Shown: positions 18,172 through 27,879, numbered from the stretch's first letter. The stretch: 64,000 nucleotides of DNA from Streptomyces pristinaespiralis (GCF_001278075.1 NZ_CP011340.1:7685501-7749500), one strand, 5' to 3'. Numbers and translations: made by a program. The notes: generated from the sequence alone by a model not told the origin.

Positions 18172-19455
18172 GTGCGCATCAACCGCAGGGCAGTCGCCGC
18201 TGCCGCCGTCATCGCCGTCGTCCTGCCGCTGAGTGCCTGCGGGGGCTCCGAGGCGGGTTCGTCCGACGCCTCCGGCAAGGTGGCGGGCAAGATCACCTTC
18301 CAGACCTGGAACCTCCAGGCCAACTTCAAGGACTACTTCAACGGGCTCATCGCCGACTTCGAGAAGCAGCACCCGGGCACCGACGTGAAGTGGGTCGACC
18401 GGCCGGCCGAGGGGTACGCGGACAAGATCAGCGCCGACGCCGCCGGCGGCACCCTGCCCGACGTCGTGAACGTCTCGCCGGACCTGGTCGCGCCGCTGGC
18501 GAAGGCGGGCCTCGCGCTCGACCTGGACAAGGCCGCACCGCAGTACAAGAAGGAGTACCTGCCGGGTGCCTGGGACGCGCACCGCGTACCGGGCGCGGAG
18601 GGCACCTACGCCTTCCCCTGGTACCTCAACACCGGCCCCCTGTTCTACAACAAGCGTCTCCTGAAGGACGCCGGCCTCGACCCCGAGAAGCCGCCGACGA
18701 CGTACGACGAGGTCTTCGACGCCGGACTCACGATGGCGCGGCAGAGCAAGGGCAAGGTCGCCGCCCTCGCCAACGTGCCCACCATCGAGGACTTCGGCCG
18801 CTACGGAGTCCCGCTGATGAACGAGGACGGCACGGCCTTCTCCTTCAACGACCCCAAGGGCGTCGAACTGCTCACCCGCTACAAGGAGTTGTACGACGCC
18901 AAGGCGCTCGACCCCCAGGCGCTCACGGCCACCCCCGAGTCCTCCGGGCACAAGTTCCTCACCGAGTCCGTGGCCATGAACCCGGGCAGCGCGCTCGACC
19001 TCGCCAACTTCAAGAAGCAGGCCCCGAGCCTCTACAAGAACATCGGCATCACCGACCAGATCACCAGCACCGGCAAGGCCAACATGTACGTCATGGGCGT
19101 CATGGTGAACGCGCGGAGCAAGCAGAAGCCCGCCGCCGTGGCCTTCGCCCACTTCGTCACCGACGCCACCCGGCAGATGGAGTTCGCCAAGCAGGTGGCG
19201 ATCTTCCCCAGCACCGCGGGCTCCCTCGACGACCCCTACTTCACCGAGGAGGACGGCACCGACGAGACCCGGGTGAGGGTCGCGGCCGCCAAGTCCCTGA
19301 AGACGGCCGTCAATTACACGCCTGTGCTGTTCAGCGAGCAGATGAAGACCGAGCTGCGCAACGCCGTCGCCCGGGCGCTGCAGGGGAAGCAGAGCCCCGA
19401 GGAAGCGCTTGACAACGCTGTCAAGGCCTGCGACCGGCTGCTCCGGCAGAGCTGA
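18172..19455 (+). CDS. ABC sugar importer, solute-binding lipoprotein
   Basis: This 427-aa family-1 (CUT1) extracellular binding protein is the first gene of the glycan operon. A lipoprotein signal is clear: [20 protein letters not shown] followed by Cys, with the lipobox ending LSAC. The mature part shows typical features such as FPWYLNTGPLFYNKRLLKDA and FLTESVAMNPGSALDLANFK. GTG 18172 has AAAGGAG 9 nt upstream; longer starts would destroy the signal peptide. It would deliver oligosaccharides to the two permeases encoded next, 12 bp downstream. The bound sugar is inferred from the downstream GH85, GH38 and GH5 genes to be an N-glycan-derived mannooligosaccharide. Confidence 0.92.
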   Translation: MRINRRAVAAAAVIAVVLPLSACGGSEAGSSDASGKVAGKITFQTWNLQANFKDYFNGLIADFEKQHPGTDVKWVDRPAEGYADKISADAAGGTLPDVVNVSPDLVAPLAKAGLALDLDKAAPQYKKEYLPGAWDAHRVPGAEGTYAFPWYLNTGPLFYNKRLLKDAGLDPEKPPTTYDEVFDAGLTMARQSKGKVAALANVPTIEDFGRYGVPLMNEDGTAFSFNDPKGVELLTRYKELYDAKALDPQALTATPESSGHKFLTESVAMNPGSALDLANFKKQAPSLYKNIGITDQITSTGKANMYVMGVMVNARSKQKPAAVAFAHFVTDATRQMEFAKQVAIFPSTAGSLDDPYFTEEDGTDETRVRVAAAKSLKTAVNYTPVLFSEQMKTELRNAVARALQGKQSPEEALDNAVKACDRLLRQS

Positions 19456-19467
19456 TCGGCCCTTGTC

Positions 19468-20451
19468 ATGAAGACTTCCACCGCCTCCGGCACGACCACC
19501 TCCGACCTCGTCCCGGCCGGCCCGCCACTTCATGGCCCCGGCCACGGAACGGGCTCCGAGGGGCGCCGCCCGCGCCGCGGCATCCGGCGCCATCTGCCGT
19601 ACAGCCCCTGGCTGTTCGCGGCGCCCGGACTGCTCGTCGTCGGCGCGTTCAGCCTGTACCCGTTCCTGAGCACCCTCGTCAACGCGTTCACCGACCGCCG
19701 CACCCTCGTCCCCGGCGAGTTCGTCGGTCTGGCGAACTTCCGCGAGCTGCTCGACGACGAGATGTTCTGGATCGGCCTGCGCAACAGCAGCCTGTACGTG
19801 CTCGGCGTCGTACCCGCGCTGGTGATCCTGCCGCTGCTGCTGGCCATGCTCGTCCAGCGCCAGATCCCCGGCATCACCTTCTTCCGCTCCGCCTTCTACA
19901 CCCCGGTCGTCGCCTCGATCGTCGTGGTGGGGCTGATCTGGGTCTGGATGCTCGACGACCGGGGCCTGGTCAACTCGGTGCTGGAGGCGGTGGGAGTCGG
20001 CCGCGTCGGATTCCTGAGCGACCAGTGGCTCCTGCTGCTGAGCGCCATGGGCGTCACGGTGTGGAAGGGCCTCGGCTATTACATGATCATCTACCTGGCG
20101 GCGCTGGCGAACGTCCCGCGAGAACTGCACGAGGCCGCCGCCGTCGACGGCGCCGGCCCCGTACGCCGGTTCTTCACCGTCACCGTTCCCGCCGTCCGCT
20201 CCACCATGGTCCTCGTCGGGGCCCTGTCCTCGGTCGCCGCGTTCAAGGTGTTCTCCGAGGTCTACCTGATGGCGGGTCCCTCCGGCGGACCGGCCGGCGA
20301 GGACACCACGCTGGTGATGCTCGTCCAGCGCGTCGGCACCGGCCTGTCGGGCCGCGTCGGTTACGCCTCCGCGATCTCCGTCGTCGTCTTCGTCGTCACC
20401 GTCGCGCTGATGCTGCTCGTGCTGCGCGCCGACCGCAAGGAGGACGCGTGA
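19468..20451 (+). CDS. ABC sugar importer permease 1 (CUT1)
   Basis: This 327-aa inner-membrane permease has about six transmembrane helices after a Pro/Gly-rich N-terminal 40 residues. The first helix is PWLFAAPGLLVVGAFSLYPF. The EAA coupling loop that contacts the ATPase is HEAAAVDGAGPVRRFFTVTV. It pairs with the next permease, whose GTG start overlaps its stop as GTGA. No ABC ATPase gene is present anywhere in the operon, so a shared MsiK-type ATPase encoded elsewhere is expected, as for other streptomycete CUT1 importers. Confidence 0.93.
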   Translation: MKTSTASGTTTSDLVPAGPPLHGPGHGTGSEGRRPRRGIRRHLPYSPWLFAAPGLLVVGAFSLYPFLSTLVNAFTDRRTLVPGEFVGLANFRELLDDEMFWIGLRNSSLYVLGVVPALVILPLLLAMLVQRQIPGITFFRSAFYTPVVASIVVVGLIWVWMLDDRGLVNSVLEAVGVGRVGFLSDQWLLLLSAMGVTVWKGLGYYMIIYLAALANVPRELHEAAAVDGAGPVRRFFTVTVPAVRSTMVLVGALSSVAAFKVFSEVYLMAGPSGGPAGEDTTLVMLVQRVGTGLSGRVGYASAISVVVFVVTVALMLLVLRADRKEDA

Positions 20452-21308
20452 GCGTCATCAACGTCACCGACGCCGACGGCAAGCGGATCCCCGTCACCGG
20501 GCTCGCGGTGCGGTACGTGCTGCTGCTCGCCGTGCTCGCGCTGACCGTCGGCCCGTTCCTGTGGCAGTTGTCCACCTCGCTCAAGGGCCCGCACGAGGAC
20601 ATCTTCAGCTCCCCGCCGAAGTTCCTCCCCGGCGAACCGACCCTCGACAACTACACCCGCGTCGCGCAGACCATCCCCGTCTGGGACTACGCGCTCAACT
20701 CGCTGAAGGTCGCCGCCGCCAACGTCGTCACCAACTGTGTGGGAGCCGCCCTCGCCGGCTACGCGCTGGCCAGGATGCGCTACCGGGGGCGCAGGGCCGC
20801 CACGCTGGCGTTCATCCTCGCCATGCTCGTCCCCGTCGAGGGCATCATCATCGCCCAGTTCACCACCATGCGGGACCTCGGCCTGAACAACACCCTCCTC
20901 GGGGTGCTGCTGCCCGGCTCCATCGGCGCCATGAACGTCCTGCTGATGCGCAACGCCTTCCTGAACCTGCCGAACGAGGTCGAGGAAGCGGCGTACGTGG
21001 ACGGGGCGAACGTCTGGCAGCGGTTCCTGCGCATCGCCCTGCCCTCGGTCAAGGGCACCCTCGCCGTCGTGGCCATCTTCGCGTTCATGGGGGCCTGGGA
21101 CGACTTCCTGTGGCCGCTGATCGTGCTCAGCGACCCGGAGAACTTCACCCTCACCATCGGCCTCAACTACCTCCACGGCACCTTCGCCAACGACGAACGC
21201 CTGGTCGCCGCGGGCACGATCATCGCCGTGCTCCCGCTGATCGTCCTCTTCGCCTGCCTCCAGCGGTTCTTCTTCCGCGGCGTCGGCGAAGGCGCCGTCA
21301 AGGGCTGA
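20448..21308 (+). CDS. ABC sugar importer permease 2 (CUT1)
   Basis: This 286-aa permease partner of the preceding gene has six helices. It opens with VRYVLLLAVLALTVGPFLWQ, then the CUT1-typical STSLKGPHEDIFSSPPKFLP. The EAA loop is EVEEAAYVDGANVWQRFLRI. GTG 20448 overlaps the upstream stop and has AAGGAGG just before it, so translation is coupled. The frame extends far upstream of this GTG inside permease 1, which is an artefact of GC-rich coding. A 91-bp spacer follows before the first glycosidase gene. Confidence 0.93.
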   Translation: MSVINVTDADGKRIPVTGLAVRYVLLLAVLALTVGPFLWQLSTSLKGPHEDIFSSPPKFLPGEPTLDNYTRVAQTIPVWDYALNSLKVAAANVVTNCVGAALAGYALARMRYRGRRAATLAFILAMLVPVEGIIIAQFTTMRDLGLNNTLLGVLLPGSIGAMNVLLMRNAFLNLPNEVEEAAYVDGANVWQRFLRIALPSVKGTLAVVAIFAFMGAWDDFLWPLIVLSDPENFTLTIGLNYLHGTFANDERLVAAGTIIAVLPLIVLFACLQRFFFRGVGEGAVKG

Positions 21309-21399
21309 CACCGGCGCGCGTGGCACGGCCCCTTGGGCGCAGCGCGCGGCCGAACGGCCTTCCGACCCACACCCCACGAGACTTGGACGTCGCCGCCTC

Positions 21400-22686
21400 A
21401 TGAGCTCCGCCCCGCCGCGCTTCGGCGCCAACTACACCCCCAGCCAGGGCTGGTTCCACCACTGGCTGGACTTCGACCTCGACGAGGTGCGTGCCGACCT
21501 CGACTCGATCGCCGGCCTCGGTCTCGACCACATCCGCGTCTTCCCGCTCTGGCCGCTGTTCCAGCCCAACCGCACCCTCGTCCGCCCCCGCGCCGTCGAA
21601 CAGCTCGTACAGCTCGCCGACGCCGCGGCCGAGCGCGGCCTGGACGTCAACGTCGACGGCCTCCAGGGCCATCTGTCCAGCTTCGACTTCCTGCCCGCCT
21701 GGACCCGGACCTGGCACCGGCGGAACATCTTCACCGACCCGGACGTCGTCGCCGGACAGGCCGAGTACCTCAGGACCCTGGCCGCGGCCCTCGCCGACCG
21801 GCCCAACTTCATCGGCATGACCGTCGGCAACGAGATCGCGCAGTTCGCCGCCGCGCCGCACCCCGATCCCGACCGCATCACCCCCGCTCAGGCCGGCAGC
21901 TGGCTCGACCGCCTGCTCGCCGCCTGCGAGGAGGGCGCGCCCGGCCGGATGCACCTGCACGCCGAGTACGACGCCTCCTGGTACCAGGACGACCAGCCCT
22001 TCACCCCCGCCCACGCCGCCCGGACCGGCGCGGTCACCGCCGTGCACTCCTGGGTCTTCAACGGCACCGCGCAGCGGCACGGCGCCACCGCCACGGCCAC
22101 CGAGCACCACGCCGCCTACCTCGTCGAACTGTCGAAGGCCTGGGCGCTGGAGCCGCACCGCCCGGTGTGGCTCCAGGAGGTCGGTGCGCCCGCGCCGCAC
22201 ATCCCGCCGGAGCACGCCGCCGCGTTCACCGCGGCCACCGTCGCGAACGCCCTCGACTGCCCGGACCTGTGGGGCGTCACCTGGTGGTGCTCCCACGACG
22301 TGTCCCGCTCGCTCGCCGACTTCCCCGAACTCGAGTACACCCTCGGCCTGCTGACCAACGACCGCCGCGTCAAGCCGGCCGGGCAGGCCGTCGCCCGGAT
22401 CGCCGCGCAGTGGCGTGACCGCGAGCACCGGCCCGCCCCACGGACCTGTGCCCTCGTCGTCGACGCCGGCGACGAGGAGACCGCGCCCCGGCGCTCCGTC
22501 TGCGCCCCCGGCGGCCCCGTATTCGAGGCCTTCGCCCGGCTCACCGCCGACGGCGCCCGCCCCACCACCGTCCTCGCGAGCCGCGCCGATGACACGGACC
22601 ACCTCGCCGCCCGCGGCATCACCGAGGTCGTCACCCCCGAACAGGCCGGTCTCCCCGCGAGGCCGGCCACCCGCACCGCACCGTAA
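21400..22686 (+). CDS. GH5-type glycosidase, probable GH5_18 beta-mannosidase of N-glycan core
   Basis: This 428-aa cytoplasmic glycoside hydrolase has no signal peptide. A clan-A TIM barrel is indicated by RFGANYTPSQGWFHHWLDF, HIRVFPLWPLFQPN and VDGLQGHLSSFDFLPAW. The predicted acid/base is E145 in MTVGNEIAQF and the nucleophile is E260 in WLQEVGAP. This combination resembles the GH5_18 subgroup, where bifidobacterial members cleave the Man-beta-1,4-GlcNAc left after N-glycan trimming. The last 70 residues are a small extra domain. It lies between importer and GH85 genes, which fits cleavage of an imported core disaccharide. Subfamily assignment and substrate are inferred; a generic beta-mannanase or endoglucanase is the alternative. 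Confidence 0.8.
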   Translation: MSSAPPRFGANYTPSQGWFHHWLDFDLDEVRADLDSIAGLGLDHIRVFPLWPLFQPNRTLVRPRAVEQLVQLADAAAERGLDVNVDGLQGHLSSFDFLPAWTRTWHRRNIFTDPDVVAGQAEYLRTLAAALADRPNFIGMTVGNEIAQFAAAPHPDPDRITPAQAGSWLDRLLAACEEGAPGRMHLHAEYDASWYQDDQPFTPAHAARTGAVTAVHSWVFNGTAQRHGATATATEHHAAYLVELSKAWALEPHRPVWLQEVGAPAPHIPPEHAAAFTAATVANALDCPDLWGVTWWCSHDVSRSLADFPELEYTLGLLTNDRRVKPAGQAVARIAAQWRDREHRPAPRTCALVVDAGDEETAPRRSVCAPGGPVFEAFARLTADGARPTTVLASRADDTDHLAARGITEVVTPEQAGLPARPATRTAP

Positions 22687-22717
22687 GCCGTCCACGACAC
22701 GATACGGAGCACACGAC

Positions 22718-24757
22718 ATGGCCCCCCACCTCAGCAGACGAGGCATCCTCAAGGCATCCGCCGCGGCGGCCCTCGTCCCCGCCCTCGCACCGGCCACGGC
22801 CGCCGCCGCGAAGCGGAAGTCGCTCGGCGCGCCGTACGCCTCCTACTGGTACCCGGACTCGCTGCCTCCCGGCACCCCGGGGGAGGGCATCACCTGGCGC
22901 AGCCTGAAGACCTGGCGCGCGGAGGACGACGCCGACCTGCCGTTCAACAAGGCGTCGGTCCCGGCGGCGCGCCGGTTCACCCCGCCCCCCGTCAACGCCA
23001 CGGCCCGTGCGGACAGGGCCCGGATCCAGTCCCTCGTCTCCTTCGCGCCCACGGCCTCGAACCCGCCCCAGGGCGCACCCACCGCCGACTACTACGCCAC
23101 GACCCACTGGGGATACGTGGACGAACTGGTCTTCTGGGGCGGCTCCTCCGGCGAGGGCCTGATCCTCGCGCCCAACGCCCCCGTCGTCGACGCCGCCCAC
23201 CGCCACGGCGTGCCCGTGCTCGGCAACGTCTTCCTGCCGCCCGTGGCCTACGGCGGCGATCTGCGCTGGACCCGGGACCTCGTGCAGAAGGACTCCTTCG
23301 GACGTTTCCCGCTCGCCGCGCAACTCGTCGCCGTCGCCGTGGCGTACGGCTTCGACGGCTGGTTCGTCAACGCCGAGACCGGCGGCGGCGACAGCACCCT
23401 CGCCGCCGACATGCGCGGCTTCCTCACGGAACTGAGGAGTCTCGGCACAGCGAAGGGCCTGAGGGTCACCTGGTACGACTCGATGACCGTGAACGGCTCC
23501 GTGAGCTGGCAGGGCGCGCTCAACGAGCTCAACCGTCCGTTCTTCGAGGCGGCCGACTCCATGTTCGTCGACTTCCGCTGGTCGCGTTCCACCCTCGGCT
23601 CCTCCGGGCAGCTGGCCGACCGGATCGGACGCAGCCGCTACGAGCTGTGGGCCGGCGTCGACGTCGAGGCGAGCGGCTGGAACAAGTCCGTCGACTGGGA
23701 CGCCATCGTCCCCTCGAACGGCGACGCCGTCGTCTCGCTCGGCATCTACCGCCCCGAATGGACCCGCAACCACCTGCCCGCCGGTCGCACCCCGGAGCAG
23801 TTCCACGCGGCCGACGACCGCTTCTGGAGCGGCCGCTCGCTCGACCCGTCTCGTCCCGACACCTCCGACCCCTGGCGTGCCCCGGCCCTCACCGTGGCCG
23901 ACCGCTCCACCGTGTCCGGCCTGCCGTTCGCCACCGTCTTCAACACCGGCCACGGACTGCGCTGGTACGAGCAGGGCAAGGCGGTCTCGGACACCGGATG
24001 GAACCACCTCGGGCTCCAGGACCGGATGCCCTCCCGCCAGTGGGTCGTGCGGACCACGGGGAGCCGGCCCCACGTCGCCTTCGACTTCGCCGACGCCTGG
24101 CACGGCGGCAGCAGCCTCCTCGTCGACGGTTCCCCCGACGCCCCCGTCACCGTCGACCTGTACGCCACCCGGCTGCCGCTCGGTGCCGACACGGTCGTCG
24201 AACTCACCCACCGGGCCGACGCGGGACGGGTCACCGTCGAACTCGCGGTCGCCACGGCGGAACCCGCCGCCCCCGGCGAACCCCACCCGTACACCTACCT
24301 CCCCGTCGCGGCGGCCGAGGACGGGTGGACCACCCGGACCGTACGGCTCGGCGGCCTGTCCGGCACCGTGCACGCCCTCGGCGTCCGGCTCACCGGTGAC
24401 GGCGGCCCCGTGCGCTGGCGTCTCGGCGCGCTCGCCGTGCACGACGGCGGCGGACAGATACCGGCCGCGCCCTTCGCACCGCGGATCACCGACGCGACGG
24501 ACGAGGGCATGCGCTTCGTCTGGCAGGCCGCACCCGGCGCCGCCGGCGGGGCGACGGCGCCGGCCACCCGCCACTACACCCTCCACCGGCTGCTGCCCGA
24601 CGGCACACGGCGCTTCCTCGGCGCCACCTGCCAGCGCGCCTTCTTCGCCCGTGGCCTCCTGCCCGAACAGGGCGAGCAGTCCGCCCGGTTCGAAGTGCGC
24701 GCCGTGGGGGAGCTCTACACCACGTCCGCCCCCGCGACCGTCGTCCGTCCCTGGTAA
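22718..24757 (+). CDS. Tat-secreted GH85 endo-beta-N-acetylglucosaminidase
   Basis: This 679-aa enzyme cuts the GlcNAc-beta-1,4-GlcNAc bond of N-linked glycans outside the cell. The N-terminus has a twin-arginine signal (HLSRRGILKASAAAALVPA, cut near residue 30). The GH85 barrel shows ASYWYPDSL, VLGNVFLPPVAYGG, the catalytic pair N218/E220 in GWFVNAETGGGDS and the following RVTWYDSMT. A beta-sandwich carbohydrate-binding-like region (about 400-560) and a fibronectin-like tail (about 580-679) follow. ATG 22718 has GGAG 8 nt upstream; the frame is open further back inside the GH5 gene. The context with GH38 and an importer supports N-glycan foraging. Confidence 0.92.
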   Translation: MAPHLSRRGILKASAAAALVPALAPATAAAAKRKSLGAPYASYWYPDSLPPGTPGEGITWRSLKTWRAEDDADLPFNKASVPAARRFTPPPVNATARADRARIQSLVSFAPTASNPPQGAPTADYYATTHWGYVDELVFWGGSSGEGLILAPNAPVVDAAHRHGVPVLGNVFLPPVAYGGDLRWTRDLVQKDSFGRFPLAAQLVAVAVAYGFDGWFVNAETGGGDSTLAADMRGFLTELRSLGTAKGLRVTWYDSMTVNGSVSWQGALNELNRPFFEAADSMFVDFRWSRSTLGSSGQLADRIGRSRYELWAGVDVEASGWNKSVDWDAIVPSNGDAVVSLGIYRPEWTRNHLPAGRTPEQFHAADDRFWSGRSLDPSRPDTSDPWRAPALTVADRSTVSGLPFATVFNTGHGLRWYEQGKAVSDTGWNHLGLQDRMPSRQWVVRTTGSRPHVAFDFADAWHGGSSLLVDGSPDAPVTVDLYATRLPLGADTVVELTHRADAGRVTVELAVATAEPAAPGEPHPYTYLPVAAAEDGWTTRTVRLGGLSGTVHALGVRLTGDGGPVRWRLGALAVHDGGGQIPAAPFAPRITDATDEGMRFVWQAAPGAAGGATAPATRHYTLHRLLPDGTRRFLGATCQRAFFARGLLPEQGEQSARFEVRAVGELYTTSAPATVVRPW

Positions 24758-24792
24758 CACGCCCCACCCCCGAGAATCCCGGAGCACCCCTC

Positions 24793-27700
24793 ATGCATGA
24801 CGACCGCACCCTCGTCGAAGCCCGCCTCAGGCGTGTCCTCGACGAACGCATCCGCCCCGCCGTGTACCCCGAGTCCGTGCCGCTCGACGTCCTGGTGTGG
24901 AACGCGCCGGGCGAGCCCGTCCCGGTCGAGGAAGGTCTCGCCGCCACGCCGGAGCCGGTCGCGGTGGGCGACATGTGGGGTGCTCCGTGGGGCACCAGCT
25001 GGTTCACCGTCACCGGCACGGTCCCCGGCCGGTGGGCGGGCCGTACCGTCGAGGCGATCCTCGACCTCGGCTTCGACGAGAACATGCCCGGCTTCCAGTG
25101 CGAAGGCCTCGTGTACCGTCCCGACGGCACCCCGGTGAAGGGCCTCAACCCGCGCAACCAGTGGGTCCGCGTCGCGGCGCCCGCCGAGGGCGGGGAAGAG
25201 GTCCGCCTGCACATCGAGGCCGCTTCGAACCCCGTCATCCTCGACTACCACCCCTTCGTGCCGACGCGGCTCGGCGACAAGGAGACCGCGGGCAGCGCCC
25301 CGCAGTACCGGCTCGCCCGCATGGACCTCGCCGTCTTCGACGAGACCGTGTGGCAGCTCGTCCTCGACCTCGAGGTGCTCGGCGAGCTGATGCACGAACT
25401 GCCCGCGGACGGCGCCCGCCGCCACGACATCCTCCGCGCCGTCGCCCGCGCCCTCGACCGGGTCGACCTCCAGGACGTGGGCGGCAGCGCGGCCGCCGCC
25501 CGTGCCGAGCTCGCCGGCGTCCTCGCCACCCCCGCGCGGCCCTCCGCGCACCGCATCAGCGCCGTCGGCCACGCCCACATCGACTCCGCCTGGCTGTGGC
25601 CGCTGCGCGAGACCGTACGCAAGGTCGCCCGTACGACGGCCAACATGACCGCCCTGCTGGAGGACGAGCCGGACTTCGTCTTCGCGATGTCCCAGGCCCA
25701 GCAGTTCGCCTGGATCAAGGAGCACCGCCCGGAGGTCTACGCCAAGGTCAAGAAGGCGGTCACGGACGGCAGGTTCGTCCCCGCCGGCGGGATGTGGGTC
25801 GAGTCCGACACCAACATGCCCGGCTCGGAGGCGATGGCCCGTCAGTTCGTGCACGGCAAGCGGTTCTTCCTCGACGAGTTCGGCATCGAGAACGACGAGG
25901 CCTGGCTGCCCGACACCTTCGGCTTCGCCGCCGGACTGCCGCAGATCATCAAGGCGGCGGGCTCCAAGTGGCTGCTGACGCAGAAGATCTCCTGGTCGCA
26001 GACGAACAAGTTCCCCCACCACACCTTCCAGTGGGAGGGCATCGACGGCACCCGGATCTTCACCCACTTCCCGCCCGTCGACACCTACAACTGCTCCATG
26101 AAGGGCAGCGAGATCGCCCACGCGGAGAGGAACTTCAAGGACAAGGGGATGGCCAGGCACTCGCTCGCGCCGACCGGCTGGGGCGACGGAGGCGGCGGCA
26201 CCACCCGCGAGATGGTCGCCAAGGCGGCCCGCCTGCGCGACCTCGAAGGCTCGGCGACGGTGCAGTGGGAGACCCCCGCGGAGTTCTTCACCAAGGCGGA
26301 GGCCGAGTACGCCCACCCGCCGGTGTGGGTCGGCGAGCTCTACCTCGAACTGCACCGCGCCACCCTCACCAGCCAGGCGAAGACCAAGCAGGGCAACCGG
26401 CGCAGCGAACACCTGCTGCGCGAGGCCGAACTGTGGGCGGCGACGGCCGCCGTCCGCACGGGCTCCGACTACCCGTACGAGCGGCTCGACCGGATCTGGA
26501 AGACGGTGCTGCTGCACCAGTTCCACGACATCCTGCCCGGCTCCTCCATCGCCTGGGTGCACCGCGAGGCGGAGAAGACGTACGCCGCCGTCGCGGCCGA
26601 GCTGAACGACATCATCGGCGCGGCCCAGCGCGCCCTCGCGGGTGATGCCGGCGGCGGCGAGCTGGTGTTCAACGCCGCCCCGCACCAGCGGCACGGCGTC
26701 GCCGCCGGCGGCGCGGCCCCCGCCGCGGAGGGCGGCACCGCACAGCTCACCGAGCGGGACGGCGGCGGCTTCGTCCTCGACAACGGTCTCCTCCAGGTCG
26801 AGATCGACGGCCGCGGCCTGGTCGTCTCCGTCTACGACATCGGCGCCGAGCGGGAGACCCTGGCACCGGGCAGCGCCGCGAACCTGCTCCAGATCCACCC
26901 CGACTTCCCCAACATGTGGGACGCCTGGGACGTCGACGCCTTCTACCGCAACACCGTCACCGACCTCACGGACGCCGACGAGGTCACCGCGGCCGGCCCG
27001 GGAACGGCCGCGGCGGTCCGCGTGGTCCGCTCCTTCGGCGACTCGAAGGTCACCCAGCTGATCGGCCTCGCCCCGGGCGCCAAGCGCCTCGACATCGACA
27101 CGGAGGTCGACTGGCACGAGACGGAGAAGTTCCTCAAGGCGTCCTTCCCGCTGGACATCCACGCCGAGCGGTACGCCTCGGAGACCCAGTTCGGCCACTT
27201 CCACCGGGCCACCCACACCAACACCAGCTGGGAGGCCGCCAAGTTCGAGGCGTGCAACCACCGCTTCGTCCACATGGAGGAGCCGGGCTGGGGTGTCGCC
27301 CTCGTCAACGACTCGACCTACGGGCACGACGTCACGCGCACCGTCCGCACCTCCGACGCGGGGACCACGACCACCCTGCGCGTGTCCCTGCTGCGCGCGC
27401 CGCGTTTCCCCGACCCGGAGACCGACCAGGGCGTCCACCGCTTCCGCCACGCCCTCGTCCCCGGCGCCTCGATCGGCGACGCGGTACGGGAGGGCTACCG
27501 CATCAACCTCCCCGAGCGCCGCGTCCCCGGTGACGCCGAGGTCGCGCCGCTGGTCACCGTCGACAACGACGCGGTCGTCGTCAGCGCGGTCAAGCTCGCC
27601 GACGACGGCAGTGGCGACGTGGTGGTGCGGCTGTACGAGGCGACGGGCGGGCGGGCCCGGGCGCGGGTCACGCCCGGCTTTCCGGCCGCCGGGGTTCTGG

Positions 27701-27819
27701 CCACGGACCTCCTGGAGCGGACCCTCGACGACGTGCCCGCTCCAGAACTGGTCGACGGTTCGGTCCCGTTGAGCCTGCGCCCGTTCGAACTGGTCACCCT
27801 GCGACTGGCCCGCGCCTGA
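24793..27819 (+). CDS. GH38 alpha-mannosidase
   Basis: This 1008-aa zinc-dependent retaining alpha-mannosidase has no signal peptide and is therefore cytoplasmic. The catalytic domain has zinc ligands H262 and D264 in GHAHIDSAW, nucleophile D374 in WLPDTFGF (also a ligand) and a further His, H578, in FHDILPGSSIAW. N-terminal and C-terminal beta domains are typical of bacterial family members of this length. ATG 24793 has CGGAG 9 nt upstream and lies 35 bp after the GH85 gene. It would remove alpha-linked mannoses from the imported glycan. It is the last gene of the operon, followed by a hairpin. Confidence 0.95.
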   Translation: MHDDRTLVEARLRRVLDERIRPAVYPESVPLDVLVWNAPGEPVPVEEGLAATPEPVAVGDMWGAPWGTSWFTVTGTVPGRWAGRTVEAILDLGFDENMPGFQCEGLVYRPDGTPVKGLNPRNQWVRVAAPAEGGEEVRLHIEAASNPVILDYHPFVPTRLGDKETAGSAPQYRLARMDLAVFDETVWQLVLDLEVLGELMHELPADGARRHDILRAVARALDRVDLQDVGGSAAAARAELAGVLATPARPSAHRISAVGHAHIDSAWLWPLRETVRKVARTTANMTALLEDEPDFVFAMSQAQQFAWIKEHRPEVYAKVKKAVTDGRFVPAGGMWVESDTNMPGSEAMARQFVHGKRFFLDEFGIENDEAWLPDTFGFAAGLPQIIKAAGSKWLLTQKISWSQTNKFPHHTFQWEGIDGTRIFTHFPPVDTYNCSMKGSEIAHAERNFKDKGMARHSLAPTGWGDGGGGTTREMVAKAARLRDLEGSATVQWETPAEFFTKAEAEYAHPPVWVGELYLELHRATLTSQAKTKQGNRRSEHLLREAELWAATAAVRTGSDYPYERLDRIWKTVLLHQFHDILPGSSIAWVHREAEKTYAAVAAELNDIIGAAQRALAGDAGGGELVFNAAPHQRHGVAAGGAAPAAEGGTAQLTERDGGGFVLDNGLLQVEIDGRGLVVSVYDIGAERETLAPGSAANLLQIHPDFPNMWDAWDVDAFYRNTVTDLTDADEVTAAGPGTAAAVRVVRSFGDSKVTQLIGLAPGAKRLDIDTEVDWHETEKFLKASFPLDIHAERYASETQFGHFHRATHTNTSWEAAKFEACNHRFVHMEEPGWGVALVNDSTYGHDVTRTVRTSDAGTTTTLRVSLLRAPRFPDPETDQGVHRFRHALVPGASIGDAVREGYRINLPERRVPGDAEVAPLVTVDNDAVVVSAVKLADDGSGDVVVRLYEATGGRARARVTPGFPAAGVLATDLLERTLDDVPAPELVDGSVPLSLRPFELVTLRLARA

Positions 27820-27846
27820 CCGGACGCGCGGGAGTCACACCGCGAC

Positions 27847-27879
27847 GGACCGCCGGCCCGCCACCTCGGGCGGCGGTCC
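27847..27879. terminator. hairpin at the end of the N-glycan operon
   Basis: GGACCGCC at 27847-27854 pairs with GGCGGTCC at 27872-27879, and further GC pairs in between close around a small loop. It is followed by three GCGGTCCG-like units. It sits 28 bp after the GH38 stop and before the convergent hydrolase gene. Confidence 0.65.

Noticed and set aside
24715..27450. Very long open frame on the minus strand opposite the GH38 and GH85 genes (also similar frames opposite 6495-8822, 18037-20130, 54470-58018 and 58537-60294)
   Set aside because: High-GC coding genes leave long open frames on the opposite strand; these translate to Gly/Arg/Val/His-rich low-complexity protein without motifs, while the other strand encodes clear enzymes.
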